Assembly: GCA_029262035.1 (NCBI GenBank) | Contig: JAJDAE010000002.1 | Coordinates: 1 to 44,518, forward strand | Source: Candidatus Zhuqueibacterota bacterium | Lineage (GTDB): Bacteria > Zhuqueibacterota > Zhuqueibacteria > Oceanimicrobiales > Oceanimicrobiaceae | Length of the DNA: 44,518 bases | Direction of reading: 5' to 3' | Part shown: piece after piece, positions 8,763-17,120 of the stretch | Layout of the letters: every line of letters begins with the position of its first letter | Numbering within the stretch: the first letter of the stretch is position 1 | Notes under the pieces: model-generated | The model's input: only the letters and a program-made list of their open reading frames with translations | Database searches by the model: none | What the model was told of the DNA's origin: nothing | Program-made: the position numbers and the translations under genes

Positions 8763-9084
8763 TTTAAAAGCGGAATCTTCAGTCTATCTATTTGTTAATT
8801 TGTTAAGCGATTTTAATTTTGTGTAAATTAAAAGAAACGGCTAAAAAAGCAAGGCTTTTGAATGAACTAACACTTCTCATAAATGGTTGATTGTCGGCCA
8901 GTTTTAGGCTATTCTTGTTATCATTTTATAAAACAATACAAAGTTAACAATTTTGTGGTTTGGGGAACTCAAATAAGCCATTGAAAAACAATTAGTAATG
9001 GCACAAGTTACAATAATCTAATTATCTTGAAACTGGAATACATATTGCTTAATCAAAAGTAGTTTATTAGTTAGGAGTGCCTTT
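8763..9084. other. Intergenic region, no gene seen
   Basis: An AT-rich stretch of 322 bases between the divergent GMC gene and the small ORF at 9085. Stop codons are frequent in all frames. It presumably contains the promoters for both directions, but I could not assign -35/-10 elements with confidence. Confidence 0.5.
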
Positions 9085-9258
9085 ATGAAATTTATTGAAC
9101 TTAAACATCCTGAAAATATTGTAAGAATCATAAGGGCGCATTCCGTAGAACTGAATTTTTACTACCGTGAAATGTATAAAATTTTTGACGGGTGCAAAGA
9201 AACAGAACTTATTTTCTCCCTGCTATACGAATTGGAATCTGATTTTTATCTGAATTGA
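9085..9258 (+). CDS. Small hypothetical protein, 57 residues
   Basis: An ATG preceded by AGGAG at about 9074-9078, with good spacing, opens a 57-codon frame ending in TGA. The peptide begins MKFIELKHPENIVRIIRAHS and continues with a hydrophobic/acidic alternation that looks helical; it has one Cys and no transmembrane segment. The ribosome site and protein-like composition support it being real, but I do not recognise a family and it stands alone. Confidence 0.5.
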   Translation: MKFIELKHPENIVRIIRAHSVELNFYYREMYKIFDGCKETELIFSLLYELESDFYLN

Positions 9259-9494
9259 CTTCGCATTAAACATAAGTTTTTAGATTAACCTCATCGAAGC
9301 CGCAAATAGTAATTAAACCAACCCAACTCACAAGGAAACGTAAAATTACAAAAAAATTAAAATTTACCTTTCGTCCAGAAAAGCAAAAAATTCCAAGACT
9401 TTTATAGCAGAATTTCAATCCTAAAAAGCGACATGTTTAATCATTAACTTTCAAATTATATCACAAAAACCCTATGGAGGGAGTCCAATTCTAA
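9259..9494. other. Intergenic region, nothing recognised
   Basis: AT-rich sequence with stops in every frame. A good Shine-Dalgarno-like GGAGGGAG lies near 9477-9484 on the + strand but is not followed by a usable reading frame. Confidence 0.4.
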
Positions 9495-9686
9495 TCACAA
9501 AAAATGACAAAGAATAAACCTTGCATTAAAAAACAGCCCTAAGTCATTAAAAAACAAAATCACAGCGTTCTCCTCATCTATATCAATACTAAATTTCTCT
9601 TGATAATACTTACGGCAGAATTCGGACGCTGTGTTTTTAAGTAGCTGAGATTCACCGAAATTCCTTTTTATAAGGGCATAATTTCC
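9495..9686 (-). pseudogene. Possible decayed small ORF
   Basis: Between two in-frame stops the minus strand has 63 open codons with protein-like composition (containing KNTASEFCRKYYQEKF and DEENAVILFFNDLG). There is no ATG, GTG or TTG in its upstream part. An ATG with a GAGG ribosome site lies just upstream in another frame, close to a run of A residues, so a frameshift near 9670 is a plausible explanation. The segment also contains CACAGCGT/ACGCTGTG inverted arms (9561-9568 and 9626-9633), which may be coincidental. Weakly supported. Confidence 0.3.
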
Positions 9687-9761
9687 TCACCAAAGCCCCC
9701 AATCTGCCTACCTGCTTTTTAACAGGATATTTATAGTAAAAAATATTGATTAAAGTTTATG

Positions 9762-9790
9762 TTGACTTATAAAAATACTTTCCCTATTAA
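9762..9790 (+). promoter_or_regulatory. Sigma70-like promoter for the small-basic-protein/sigma operon
   Basis: TTGACT (9762-9767) and TATTAA (9785-9790) are separated by exactly 17 bases, about 88 bases upstream of the GTG at 9878. This matches the general housekeeping -35/-10 pattern. It would transcribe the small basic protein gene and the sigma factor gene. Based on consensus match only. Confidence 0.5.
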
Positions 9791-9877
9791 CTATATATAT
9801 AAATGTAAAAGAGTTAAGTTCAAAAAGTCGCTCTTTATATTTTCATAACACAAATACCCATTAAAAAGGAAAACAAG

Positions 9878-10039
9878 GTGGCAAGAACAAATTATCAATT
9901 TGAAAAACGTAAGAAAGAATTAGCCAAGATAAAAAAACGAGAAGAAAAAAGACAGCGCAAACAGGGTAAGAGTGAAATTGAGCCCGACGAGAATTCAGAA
10001 CAGTCTCCTGATGAGGGAGAAAATGAAGAGACTACATGA
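9878..10039 (+). CDS. Small highly charged protein coupled to sigma factor
   Basis: A 53-residue frame with a GTG start preceded by AAAAAGGA. Residues 8-31 are almost entirely Lys/Arg/Glu (KRKKELAKIKKREEKRQRKQ) and the C-terminal half is acidic, rich in Glu/Asp/Pro/Ser, so the peptide is a basic helix with an acidic tail. Its TGA overlaps the ATG of the sigma factor gene (ATGA), a classic translational coupling. Short proteins with this kind of Lys/Arg/Glu helix are seen in several bacterial phyla without known function. The arrangement suggests co-production with the sigma factor; a nucleic-acid or RNA polymerase interaction is only inference. Confidence 0.65.
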   Translation: MARTNYQFEKRKKELAKIKKREEKRQRKQGKSEIEPDENSEQSPDEGENEETT

Positions 10040-10896
10040 GAAAAGAACAATTTAAACCTGGGAATCGGCAAAGAAACTCCATTGAAAAATATTTAGAAGA
10101 AATTGTAGTATTTACACCACTTGCGCCTGCCGAGGAGATAGAATTAACTCGAAGAGTGCGAAAAGGTGAACCATTTGCATCGGATAAATTAGTTAAGGCA
10201 AACCTGCGCTTTGTAATTAGTGTTGCCAAACAGTATCAGGGTCGCGGCCTGCCGTTAGAAGATTTGATTAGTGAAGGCAATTTGGGGTTATTGAAAGCGG
10301 CGCAAAGATTTGATGAAACTCGTGGATTTAAGTTTATTTCCTATGCTGTTTGGTGGATCAGGCAGTCTATTTTACAGGCACTGGCAGAGCAGACCCGCAT
10401 GGTACGTTTGCCAATGAATCGCGTAGGCGCCATTCATAAAGTTCACAATGTAATTGAAAAATTGCAAAGGAAACATGGAAAAGAACCCAGTCTTCATCAA
10501 GTTGCAGATTGTCTGGATATAGCGGTATCCGAAGTGGCAGATATTTTAAAAACATCTGCCCAACATCTATCTTTAGAAAAGCCATTAAAGCAGGAAGAAG
10601 GCAGCAATTTATTAGATGTTTTGAAAAATGATGGCGATGTTTCCCCGGATGAGTTCTTAATGCAGGAATCTTTGAAAGAAGAAATTCGTCAAATTTTAAT
10701 TACCTTAAAACCTCGGGAAGCTGAGATTATTAGATTGTCTTTTGGTTTGGTTGGGGAACGCGCTTTAACTCTCGAAGAAATTGGTGAACATTTCAAATTG
10801 ACCCGTGAACGAATAAGACAAATAAAAGACAATGCGTTACGGCGCATTCGCCATCAAACGCGATCGGAGCCATTGAGAAAATACTTAGGACAATAG
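10036..10896 (+). CDS. rpoD: RNA polymerase sigma-70 factor, short primary type
   Basis: A 286-residue sigma factor. Region 1.2 is at about residues 13-45; region 2 follows with 'KANLRFVISVAKQYQGRGLP' at 54-73, 'DLISEGNLGL' and the DNA-melting 'AVWWIRQSI' at 104-112; region 3 is at about 120-190; region 4 ends with the helix-turn-helix 'TLEEIGEHFKLTRERIRQI' at 245-263. There is no region 1.1 or non-conserved insert, which matches the short primary sigma factors of the Bacteroidota and relatives. It could instead be a group 2 sigma, and the rest of the genome would decide. The ATG overlaps the stop of the upstream small basic protein gene. Confidence 0.9.
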   Translation: MRKEQFKPGNRQRNSIEKYLEEIVVFTPLAPAEEIELTRRVRKGEPFASDKLVKANLRFVISVAKQYQGRGLPLEDLISEGNLGLLKAAQRFDETRGFKFISYAVWWIRQSILQALAEQTRMVRLPMNRVGAIHKVHNVIEKLQRKHGKEPSLHQVADCLDIAVSEVADILKTSAQHLSLEKPLKQEEGSNLLDVLKNDGDVSPDEFLMQESLKEEIRQILITLKPREAEIIRLSFGLVGERALTLEEIGEHFKLTRERIRQIKDNALRRIRHQTRSEPLRKYLGQ

Positions 10897-11063
10897 CCAA
10901 AGTATACCGGCAAAACTCCGAAAGATGATCTTGAGATTCATTGTTCAAAGTTAGGAAAAATAGAATTAGAATATTGTAGAGAATCCGTTTTCAGAATAGT
11001 CGAAAGGTTTTGATTTGTAGATCAGTTAAACGGTTAATTGTAGAAACTCAATGGAGGTCCCCA

Positions 11064-11297
11064 ATGAAAGAGTTTATTGAATTTATAATTAAACAGTTAG
11101 TTGACAAACCCGACGAAGTTGAAGTCATTGAAATTGCAGGCGAACGAACCGTTATTTTTGAGTTACGTGTTGGCGATGGGGATATGGGCAAAGTGATTGG
11201 GCGCCGCGGACAAACTGCCAGAGCGCTCCGAACCCTTCTAATGGCAGCCTCTGCAAAACAAGGTAAGCGGTCTGTTTTGGAAATATTGGAAGACTAA
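11064..11297 (+). CDS. khpA: KH-domain RNA-binding protein KhpA
   Basis: A 77-residue protein formed of a single type-II KH domain. The RNA-contacting GxxG loop is 'GRRG' in '[18 protein letters not shown]'. Length and sequence fit the KhpA/YlqC family, which binds many RNAs, often as a heterodimer with KhpB, and affects cell elongation and small-RNA biology in Gram-positives. I start it at 11064 because GGAGG lies at 11053-11057, six bases before this ATG; an in-frame extension upstream lacks such a site. It stands 167 bases after rpoD and is probably transcribed separately or by read-through. Confidence 0.9.
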   Translation: MKEFIEFIIKQLVDKPDEVEVIEIAGERTVIFELRVGDGDMGKVIGRRGQTARALRTLLMAASAKQGKRSVLEILED

Positions 11298-11456
11298 AAG
11301 CCTTAAAACATCCTTGCTACATTTATATTAATCCAGAAGTAAACGCCGGATTTTTACCCCGTTCGAAACCGGTTTAAAAATTTTACTGGTTTGAAAGAAC
11401 CCACACCTCTATCAAACCCGTTTAAGCAGTTTTTCTTTTCTTAATAATAGCTACAA

Positions 11457-13061
11457 TCAAGGCAAAGAACGAGCGACTCTCACACCAACCTGAACACCTC
11501 CCGCTGCGGTGGGGTCTTCTTCATTAGCCTGGTGCTTGGTTCCCCTGAATCCCGAGCGCAACCAAAATTCATCAAAAACAAAAAGCTTATAAAAAGGTGT
11601 AGTTGCACCAGAAAGCCAACTTCCGCCTCTGGTAACATACCATAGATTTGGATCAGGAATACCAGTTTCCAAAACAGGGCCGGGACCGGTTGGGTTTTTG
11701 GTCGGACTATTCTGATAATAAGTCTCATCATAAAAGTCGAAGGCGTACTCCAAGGCATTGCCACACAGATCGTGAAACCCCCATGGATTTGCTGGAAACG
11801 AACCTACAGGCGCAACAAATTCATACGTATCTTGCCCATCAGTTCCATAATAGTTAGCAAGGTCGTGGGATAAAGTACCATCAGTAGTCCCGTACTCCAG
11901 GCGGCGGTCAGCGCGTGCTGCTCTTTCCCACTCCGCTTCTGTCGGTAAGCGTAAATCGTAAAATCGACAAAATTCCTCAGCGCCAAACCAGGTGAGTTGG
12001 ATAACCGGGTGGTTCTCAAACCCGGGAACCACTTCAAACTGACTAACTTCGGAAGATTCATTGAACCGGATATAAACCGGTACAGCAGGGTCTTGTGGAA
12101 AATCATTCACTCGGGTTATAAACATAAATCGATGTGGCGGTTTCTTCTTTTTCACTTGTCCCGCATCCACCAGAATATCTTCCCGGGCAAGGGCCGAATT
12201 GAGAAATACAACATATTGTGCATTTGTGATCTCATATTTCCCAAGGGCATAGGCATCAAGAAAAACTTCGTGTTCAGGACGCTGATCAAGAACTGTGCCG
12301 CTGCGGCTATAGGCACTATCGCTGTTGTCTCCCATAATAAATTTGCCCGCATCAATGTTTATCATTTCAAACCTCTCGAGATAGACAGCCTGAATATTCA
12401 CCTCGCTGGTAGATGAATATACCTGAAAAGTCGCTGAGACGGTTTCAGAACCTGTCATGCCCGGGATGGCTCTAAGCAGGCCTTCTGCATCGATTTCAGC
12501 TGCGACTCCCGGCGTTACTTGCCAGGAAATACCAGTTGAAACAATTGCTTCTGTCCCATCCTCCCAACTGGCAAATGCCTTCAGTCTGAGATCAACTCCG
12601 GCTTCTAGATTTGGCATGGCGGGCGAGATGGCGAATGCGACGGCTCGAGGATCAATCTGAATATCAGTGCTTGCTTTTTCTGATTTATAATCAGCCTGAA
12701 TGGTCACGATACCAATTTGATTTTGAAAAGCTTTGAACAGACCACTTAGATTCACCTCTCCGGCAGACGAGGGTGAAACACTCCAGGTAGCTTGCGCTGT
12801 AACGTCTTTCGCTGTACCGTCATCACCGATGAGCGTTGCTGTAAGCTGAACACTGCTACCGGAAATAACATTTGGGGTTGTGACACTTATGGTTAGAGAA
12901 TTATTGACCTGTTCCGGCTCATTGGGGCTGCTCTCGCGGCATGCGGACAAACTAAATAGAACCAGTACGCAGGGTATGACGATACCAATTCTGTAAAACC
13001 GAATTCCAGGCTTTCGGTTCGTGATAAATACGCTCCATCTATTGACAAAAAATAAAGACAT
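11457..13061 (-). CDS. Lipoprotein with Ig-like and formylglycine-enzyme-fold domains
   Basis: A 534-residue secreted protein. The ATG at 13061 has a good AAGGAG six bases before it; the upstream in-frame ATG at 13124 has not. A lipobox 'LSAC' is at residues 38-41. Residues about 50-220 contain two bacterial Ig-like (Big_2) repeats with 'VTAQATWSVSPSSAG'-type cores. The rest is an FGE-sulfatase/SUMF1 domain ('NIDAGKFIMGD', 'YEITNAQYVVFLN', 'LRLPTEAEWERAAR', 'DLCGNALEYAFD', 'VTRGGSWLSG'). The C-terminal region where true formylglycine-generating enzymes carry two active-site cysteines reads 'LRSGFRGTKHQ' with no Cys, so sulfatase activation is unlikely. A binding or structural role at the cell surface is more probable. 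Confidence 0.88.
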   Translation of the reverse strand: MSLFFVNRWSVFITNRKPGIRFYRIGIVIPCVLVLFSLSACRESSPNEPEQVNNSLTISVTTPNVISGSSVQLTATLIGDDGTAKDVTAQATWSVSPSSAGEVNLSGLFKAFQNQIGIVTIQADYKSEKASTDIQIDPRAVAFAISPAMPNLEAGVDLRLKAFASWEDGTEAIVSTGISWQVTPGVAAEIDAEGLLRAIPGMTGSETVSATFQVYSSTSEVNIQAVYLERFEMINIDAGKFIMGDNSDSAYSRSGTVLDQRPEHEVFLDAYALGKYEITNAQYVVFLNSALAREDILVDAGQVKKKKPPHRFMFITRVNDFPQDPAVPVYIRFNESSEVSQFEVVPGFENHPVIQLTWFGAEEFCRFYDLRLPTEAEWERAARADRRLEYGTTDGTLSHDLANYYGTDGQDTYEFVAPVGSFPANPWGFHDLCGNALEYAFDFYDETYYQNSPTKNPTGPGPVLETGIPDPNLWYVTRGGSWLSGATTPFYKLFVFDEFWLRSGFRGTKHQANEEDPTAAGGVQVGVRVARSLP

Positions 13062-13266
13062 TTCGGTCTCCTTAATTCTGCCCATACTGAATAGGCTAGA
13101 CGATATACTCTTCACTACATTCAATTAATCCGGCGTACCACATTGTTGGTTGCCAAGTCATTAAAATTACATATCTTTGGATAGGTTTATTCCCATGGTG
13201 CTCAGATGATGGAATGGATTACCGGCTGGATTTAGGTTAAGTAGAGATGGCCGAAATGCTTAATTT

Positions 13267-15522
13267 TTATTTTTTTGTAAGAGTAATTGGGATGGTTTTA
13301 AGTGTAGAGCGCTTTGAAATATTGTCGACAATGTTAATCTCCAATTCGTACTCACCTTTGTCCAAATTGCTTACATCAAAACTAATGGACTCATTTACAT
13401 TTACCTTGCTACCGGTTCTTCTATCATTAAGGGAAACTACTTTTTTTGTGCCAGACCCAAGGAGACCGAAAAGATTTTTGATACCACTTTTTTTGTTAGT
13501 TTGGGATAACTTACTTTCAATTGAGTAATCCGTTTCGCCATTATCATTTATGGATAAATTATAAACTTCGTAGTAAAGAAAAACGGGGTCAGCCAAATTG
13601 AATTCTTTGGATGGATTGGAAACTACTTCTAAAATTGAACTTTCGTTTGAAGCATCATCTGGCATTTCAATCCAAAAAGCGGGCACAATACTGCTCATAT
13701 CTAACCCGGAAGAAGAAAAAGCGGGCACCTCAACCTCAATATTTTCGCCACCTATTTTAAGGCCATCCTTTACAAAATAAGAAAAATTGTAAGCGCCGGA
13801 CGTAACATGAAAGCTATAATTCTTCATATAAAAATCCTTATAAATCGCGCTGGCCGCGGTTACCAAGCTGACGTTCCCTAACTTCTTCTGTCGTGTCCCA
13901 TAATTCTCATCAACTATTGCGCTGCCAAATTCAACATTTTGTGAGTCTGTGGATATCCCGTTGCTTCCTCGGTTTAGAGGAAGGGCTATATAAACTTTTG
14001 CTTCAGTTTTTCCAGAATCTCCTTGAAAATAGGCAAAATGATAATGAGTTTCCAAAGGCATGATTTCCTCCGACCAAGTGTGAAAATCAGAAGCCATCGC
14101 CCTTGTAACATCCCCCATACTTTGTTCAGCCATAATGTTTAAAGAGCTGTAAAAGTCAAGTTCCGATTTGGCAAATAAGGCTGTTCGGATTGTGTGGTCC
14201 CATCCGAGTCTGTCCTCCAGCATTGTTCGACTGTCAAGCGCAGAAGAAAGGCGCCAGTTATTTCCCATTGAATATTCGGATACCAAAAAATGAAAAACAA
14301 ACTTATCTCGGTCTTCCCGCTCATGATATAGCCAAGATTCATTCAGCAGAACGCTCGCTCCGGATGTTCGTGCAATATCGTTTGGAGCACCATGCCGAAT
14401 ATAAATTAACCCCTTATCATTGAACTCCTCATTCAATTTGTAATAGGCAGGAAAATCAAGAACTCCGAATTTATCCGGATTATTTACTCGCGACCGTACA
14501 TCATCATACCAGAACTGTCTCTCAGCCACAAGCATCCTTTCGTAATGTTCCAACAATCTATAGCTCACAGAAGCAGCCGGAATAAGCTCTCTTTTCAGCC
14601 AAAATTTCAAAAAGAAAATTTTGTAATTCTCAATTTCCGTAATCTTGAAAAACTGAGTATGCTCTTCAGCAGTCAAAATATATTTAACATCTTCGAAAAG
14701 AAAAAGGGCATCAGTCTTTGACTGAATAGAATCCAATGCCTCAAAGTAATATGCATTTGCTTTTTCAGTTTCATGCAGCTGCAAACTGAGACGAACCAGC
14801 GCTAAATATGTCGGTGTTCGGGAAACGTCAAATTTCGAGTTAAGTAAGGTCTGAAAAACGGAGTCGGCCGCTTCAGGATTATCATGTTTCCTGAAATACT
14901 CTCCGGTAAAATGAATTGCCCAATCTGACTTTGAGATTTCAAACCATGGCAACATACGGCTTTTATTACCATGAATAAGATAAAGTCGATAGAGTTTAAA
15001 GAGCCCAATCTGAGCTTCTGGCAAGTCCGGTTTTACTTTGATTTGACGGTGGCCATACAAAATCGCTGACTGCCATTTTTCTCTTCTGCGCTTAAGCAGT
15101 GCCCGCTGCAACAATACATCTTTATGCAGGGAATCTTGATTAATTACTGCCTCAAAATATTTTTCTGCCTTTCCGAAATCCCTTCGGCGTAAAACTGTTG
15201 CTTTAAATTTGCCGGTCTCACGATGTGCAATTCCGTTGTAGTAATTGGCGTCTAAATCACTTGGGCGAAACTTCAAGATATTGTTACTCCAGTCCTTCAG
15301 GTCACCCCAGCTTTCTAACTTCATTTCAAGTTCAGAGAGTCTTCGAAGCGCCGGCAAAAACTGTTTATTTGGCTTCAATGCTTTTTTATAAATTTTCCGG
15401 GCAGCTTTATATTCTCCGTTTTGAAATAAACTATCGCCTTCGGAAATATATTTTTCCTCTTGGGTGAAACCAAAACTCACAAATAAAAAAAGACAGAAGA
15501 TAAATATGAGATATTTTTTCAT
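13267..15522 (-). CDS. TPR and GWxTD-domain exported protein
   Basis: A 751-residue protein with an N-terminal signal peptide (hydrophobic residues 5-18, then FTQEE). Residues about 25-290 are TPR-like helical pairs. The GWxTD domain begins near residue 320 with 'RQFWYDDVRSRVNNPDKFG' and continues through 'FNDKGLIYIRHGAPNDIA'. The Gly-Trp-x-Thr-Asp signature itself is degenerate here (EEFNDKG), although the following RHGAP segment is kept. The C-terminus is beta-rich and may hold Ig-like strands. The family occurs in FCB-group bacteria and Acidobacteria and has no fixed function. It sits between the FGE-fold lipoprotein gene and the OmpP1-like porin gene, which ends in a terminator, so it probably has its own promoter. 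Confidence 0.85.
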   Translation of the reverse strand: MKKYLIFIFCLFLFVSFGFTQEEKYISEGDSLFQNGEYKAARKIYKKALKPNKQFLPALRRLSELEMKLESWGDLKDWSNNILKFRPSDLDANYYNGIAHRETGKFKATVLRRRDFGKAEKYFEAVINQDSLHKDVLLQRALLKRRREKWQSAILYGHRQIKVKPDLPEAQIGLFKLYRLYLIHGNKSRMLPWFEISKSDWAIHFTGEYFRKHDNPEAADSVFQTLLNSKFDVSRTPTYLALVRLSLQLHETEKANAYYFEALDSIQSKTDALFLFEDVKYILTAEEHTQFFKITEIENYKIFFLKFWLKRELIPAASVSYRLLEHYERMLVAERQFWYDDVRSRVNNPDKFGVLDFPAYYKLNEEFNDKGLIYIRHGAPNDIARTSGASVLLNESWLYHEREDRDKFVFHFLVSEYSMGNNWRLSSALDSRTMLEDRLGWDHTIRTALFAKSELDFYSSLNIMAEQSMGDVTRAMASDFHTWSEEIMPLETHYHFAYFQGDSGKTEAKVYIALPLNRGSNGISTDSQNVEFGSAIVDENYGTRQKKLGNVSLVTAASAIYKDFYMKNYSFHVTSGAYNFSYFVKDGLKIGGENIEVEVPAFSSSGLDMSSIVPAFWIEMPDDASNESSILEVVSNPSKEFNLADPVFLYYEVYNLSINDNGETDYSIESKLSQTNKKSGIKNLFGLLGSGTKKVVSLNDRRTGSKVNVNESISFDVSNLDKGEYELEINIVDNISKRSTLKTIPITLTKK

Positions 15523-15648
15523 TTTCCTGAAACTCGCTTGGTTAGTTTACTCGAATGAAAAAGGACTGAATAACGTTTAAAGATTAGACATACGTAAAGT
15601 AATCTTTAGATTTTACTGAGTCAAGAAAATTAGTTCTTTTGGGAGAAG

Positions 15649-15677
15649 AAAAAAACCGGCCATTTTCATGACCGGCT
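15649..15677 (-). terminator. Rho-independent terminator after the OmpP1-like gene
   Basis: A 10-bp stem (15654-15663 with 15668-15677, two G-U wobbles), a 4-base loop and a run of seven U on the minus strand lie directly after the porin gene stop at 15685. Confidence 0.85.
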
Positions 15678-15684
15678 AAAATTA

Positions 15685-17097
15685 TTAATTGTCCATTGCG
15701 AAAGAGAGAGAAATAAAAACCTGATTAAGCTTGATGTCTTCAACATAATCGCCAATCTCGTTTGTTCGTACATAACTTGGCGGATCATCCAATTCTCCTA
15801 AAAGCTCGGATGCAGGAACAGGTAGTTGAGAATTAAAGCTTTTCCAAAAGCCATGTACAAACGCGATATCTAATCTTACCTGCTTATCTATGTTGAAACC
15901 AATACCGGCGGATAAAAATTGCTTATCCTCATCCGGATCGACATTTTGAAAAACTGACGGATCTTTGAAATAACCACCGCGGATACTCATACCAATCGGA
16001 AAATTCAACTCAGCACCCAGCCTTACTTTTGTCGTCGCCCGGTAATTACTTCTTATATCCGAATTGGCCTCACCTTGTGTGTAAGTTGTGCCATCGGAAC
16101 CAAGGAATGGTGGGTCGCTCTTGTACTCAATTTGTGACCAGTCTGCATATTCAAGATCACCGGCGAGGATAATGTTACCCACGTGAAAAGAAGCTCCCGC
16201 AGAAAACATCCACGGAGACTTTAGCTTATATTCAAAAAACCCATCCGTTGGTACAGATTCACTGAAACCATCATCGAAGACAATCTCTTCGTTGAAAAAC
16301 TGGTCTTCTTCAACCTTAAAAGTAATCGGGGTTGAAACTGTGAGCCCTAAATCAAGCATTTGATTGACTTGAAATAACCCGCCAACTTTGAGATTAAAGC
16401 CGGTTATATCACTTTCAAGACGATTTTCAAAAAACAGACTGTGAAAATCCTCACCCTCAGCGTTTTCATAAATATTGTTTACATCCGTTTCGCCAAAAGT
16501 GGATTCCAGTTCCGTATGGCCGCTCCAGAAGTTTAAGCCTATACCTACGGATGCGTTCGGGGAAACATCAACTGCGCCCCCAAGAGTCCATGCGTTCAGG
16601 CCACCACTTTCAAATTCGCGCCAAACCTGATTTAACTGATCGTCTTCCGAGCTATTAAAGGTATCAAAATTCAAATTAGAATCGTATGATTTCACGCGAT
16701 TAAATCCGAATGAAAAAACCATGCTTCCTTGAATTGTCGGAACGACATATGCAGCGCCAAGGTCATTAAATTTAGTGAAGCTTTCCTCGTTTTCCTCTGC
16801 GCCGGGGTTAAAAAATGCAAGATTATTAGAAAGTCCAAAATCGTTCTTTCGGGTCAAATGGCTCAATGAACCGGAAATTTCAGATTTTTTGATATTCCTC
16901 AACGCGGCCGGGTTCCAAAAGGATGCCGTGTAATCTCCACCCAAAGTTGAATATGCGCCCCCCATAGCAACCGCTCTTGAACCCGACCCCAATTGCATAC
17001 CCAGAGAAAAAATTTCTTCTTGTGCTTTCAATGAATGACCAAACACCAAAAACGACATTAAGAAAAAAACAAAAGTGCACCGATTTAAATTACCCAT
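15685..17097 (-). CDS. OmpP1/FadL-like outer-membrane beta-barrel protein
   Basis: A 470-residue protein. I start it at the ATG at 17097, which has GAGG six bases before it. A signal peptide ends near 'SLKAQ'. The mature N-terminus 'SGSRAVAMGGAYSTLGGDYTASFWNPAAL' is the diagnostic Gly/Ala-Asn-Pro-Ala motif of OmpP1/FadL/TodX transporters and PorV-like proteins. The rest alternates strands and long loops, and the protein ends in a phenylalanine-rich terminal strand ('FISLSFAMDN'). It is likely to import hydrophobic compounds or to serve as a PorV-like shuttle; sequence alone does not separate these. The low-complexity lipoprotein gene ends about 23 bases upstream, so the two are probably one transcript ending at the 15649-15677 hairpin. 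Confidence 0.88.
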   Translation of the reverse strand: MGNLNRCTFVFFLMSFLVFGHSLKAQEEIFSLGMQLGSGSRAVAMGGAYSTLGGDYTASFWNPAALRNIKKSEISGSLSHLTRKNDFGLSNNLAFFNPGAEENEESFTKFNDLGAAYVVPTIQGSMVFSFGFNRVKSYDSNLNFDTFNSSEDDQLNQVWREFESGGLNAWTLGGAVDVSPNASVGIGLNFWSGHTELESTFGETDVNNIYENAEGEDFHSLFFENRLESDITGFNLKVGGLFQVNQMLDLGLTVSTPITFKVEEDQFFNEEIVFDDGFSESVPTDGFFEYKLKSPWMFSAGASFHVGNIILAGDLEYADWSQIEYKSDPPFLGSDGTTYTQGEANSDIRSNYRATTKVRLGAELNFPIGMSIRGGYFKDPSVFQNVDPDEDKQFLSAGIGFNIDKQVRLDIAFVHGFWKSFNSQLPVPASELLGELDDPPSYVRTNEIGDYVEDIKLNQVFISLSFAMDN

Positions 17098-17120
17098 TAA
17101 CTCCCTCATAAGTTTTAATG

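Noticed and set aside
11366-11392. AAACCGGT/ACTGGTTT stem-loop after khpA
   Set aside because: No T-run follows the stem on either strand, so a terminator is not supported.
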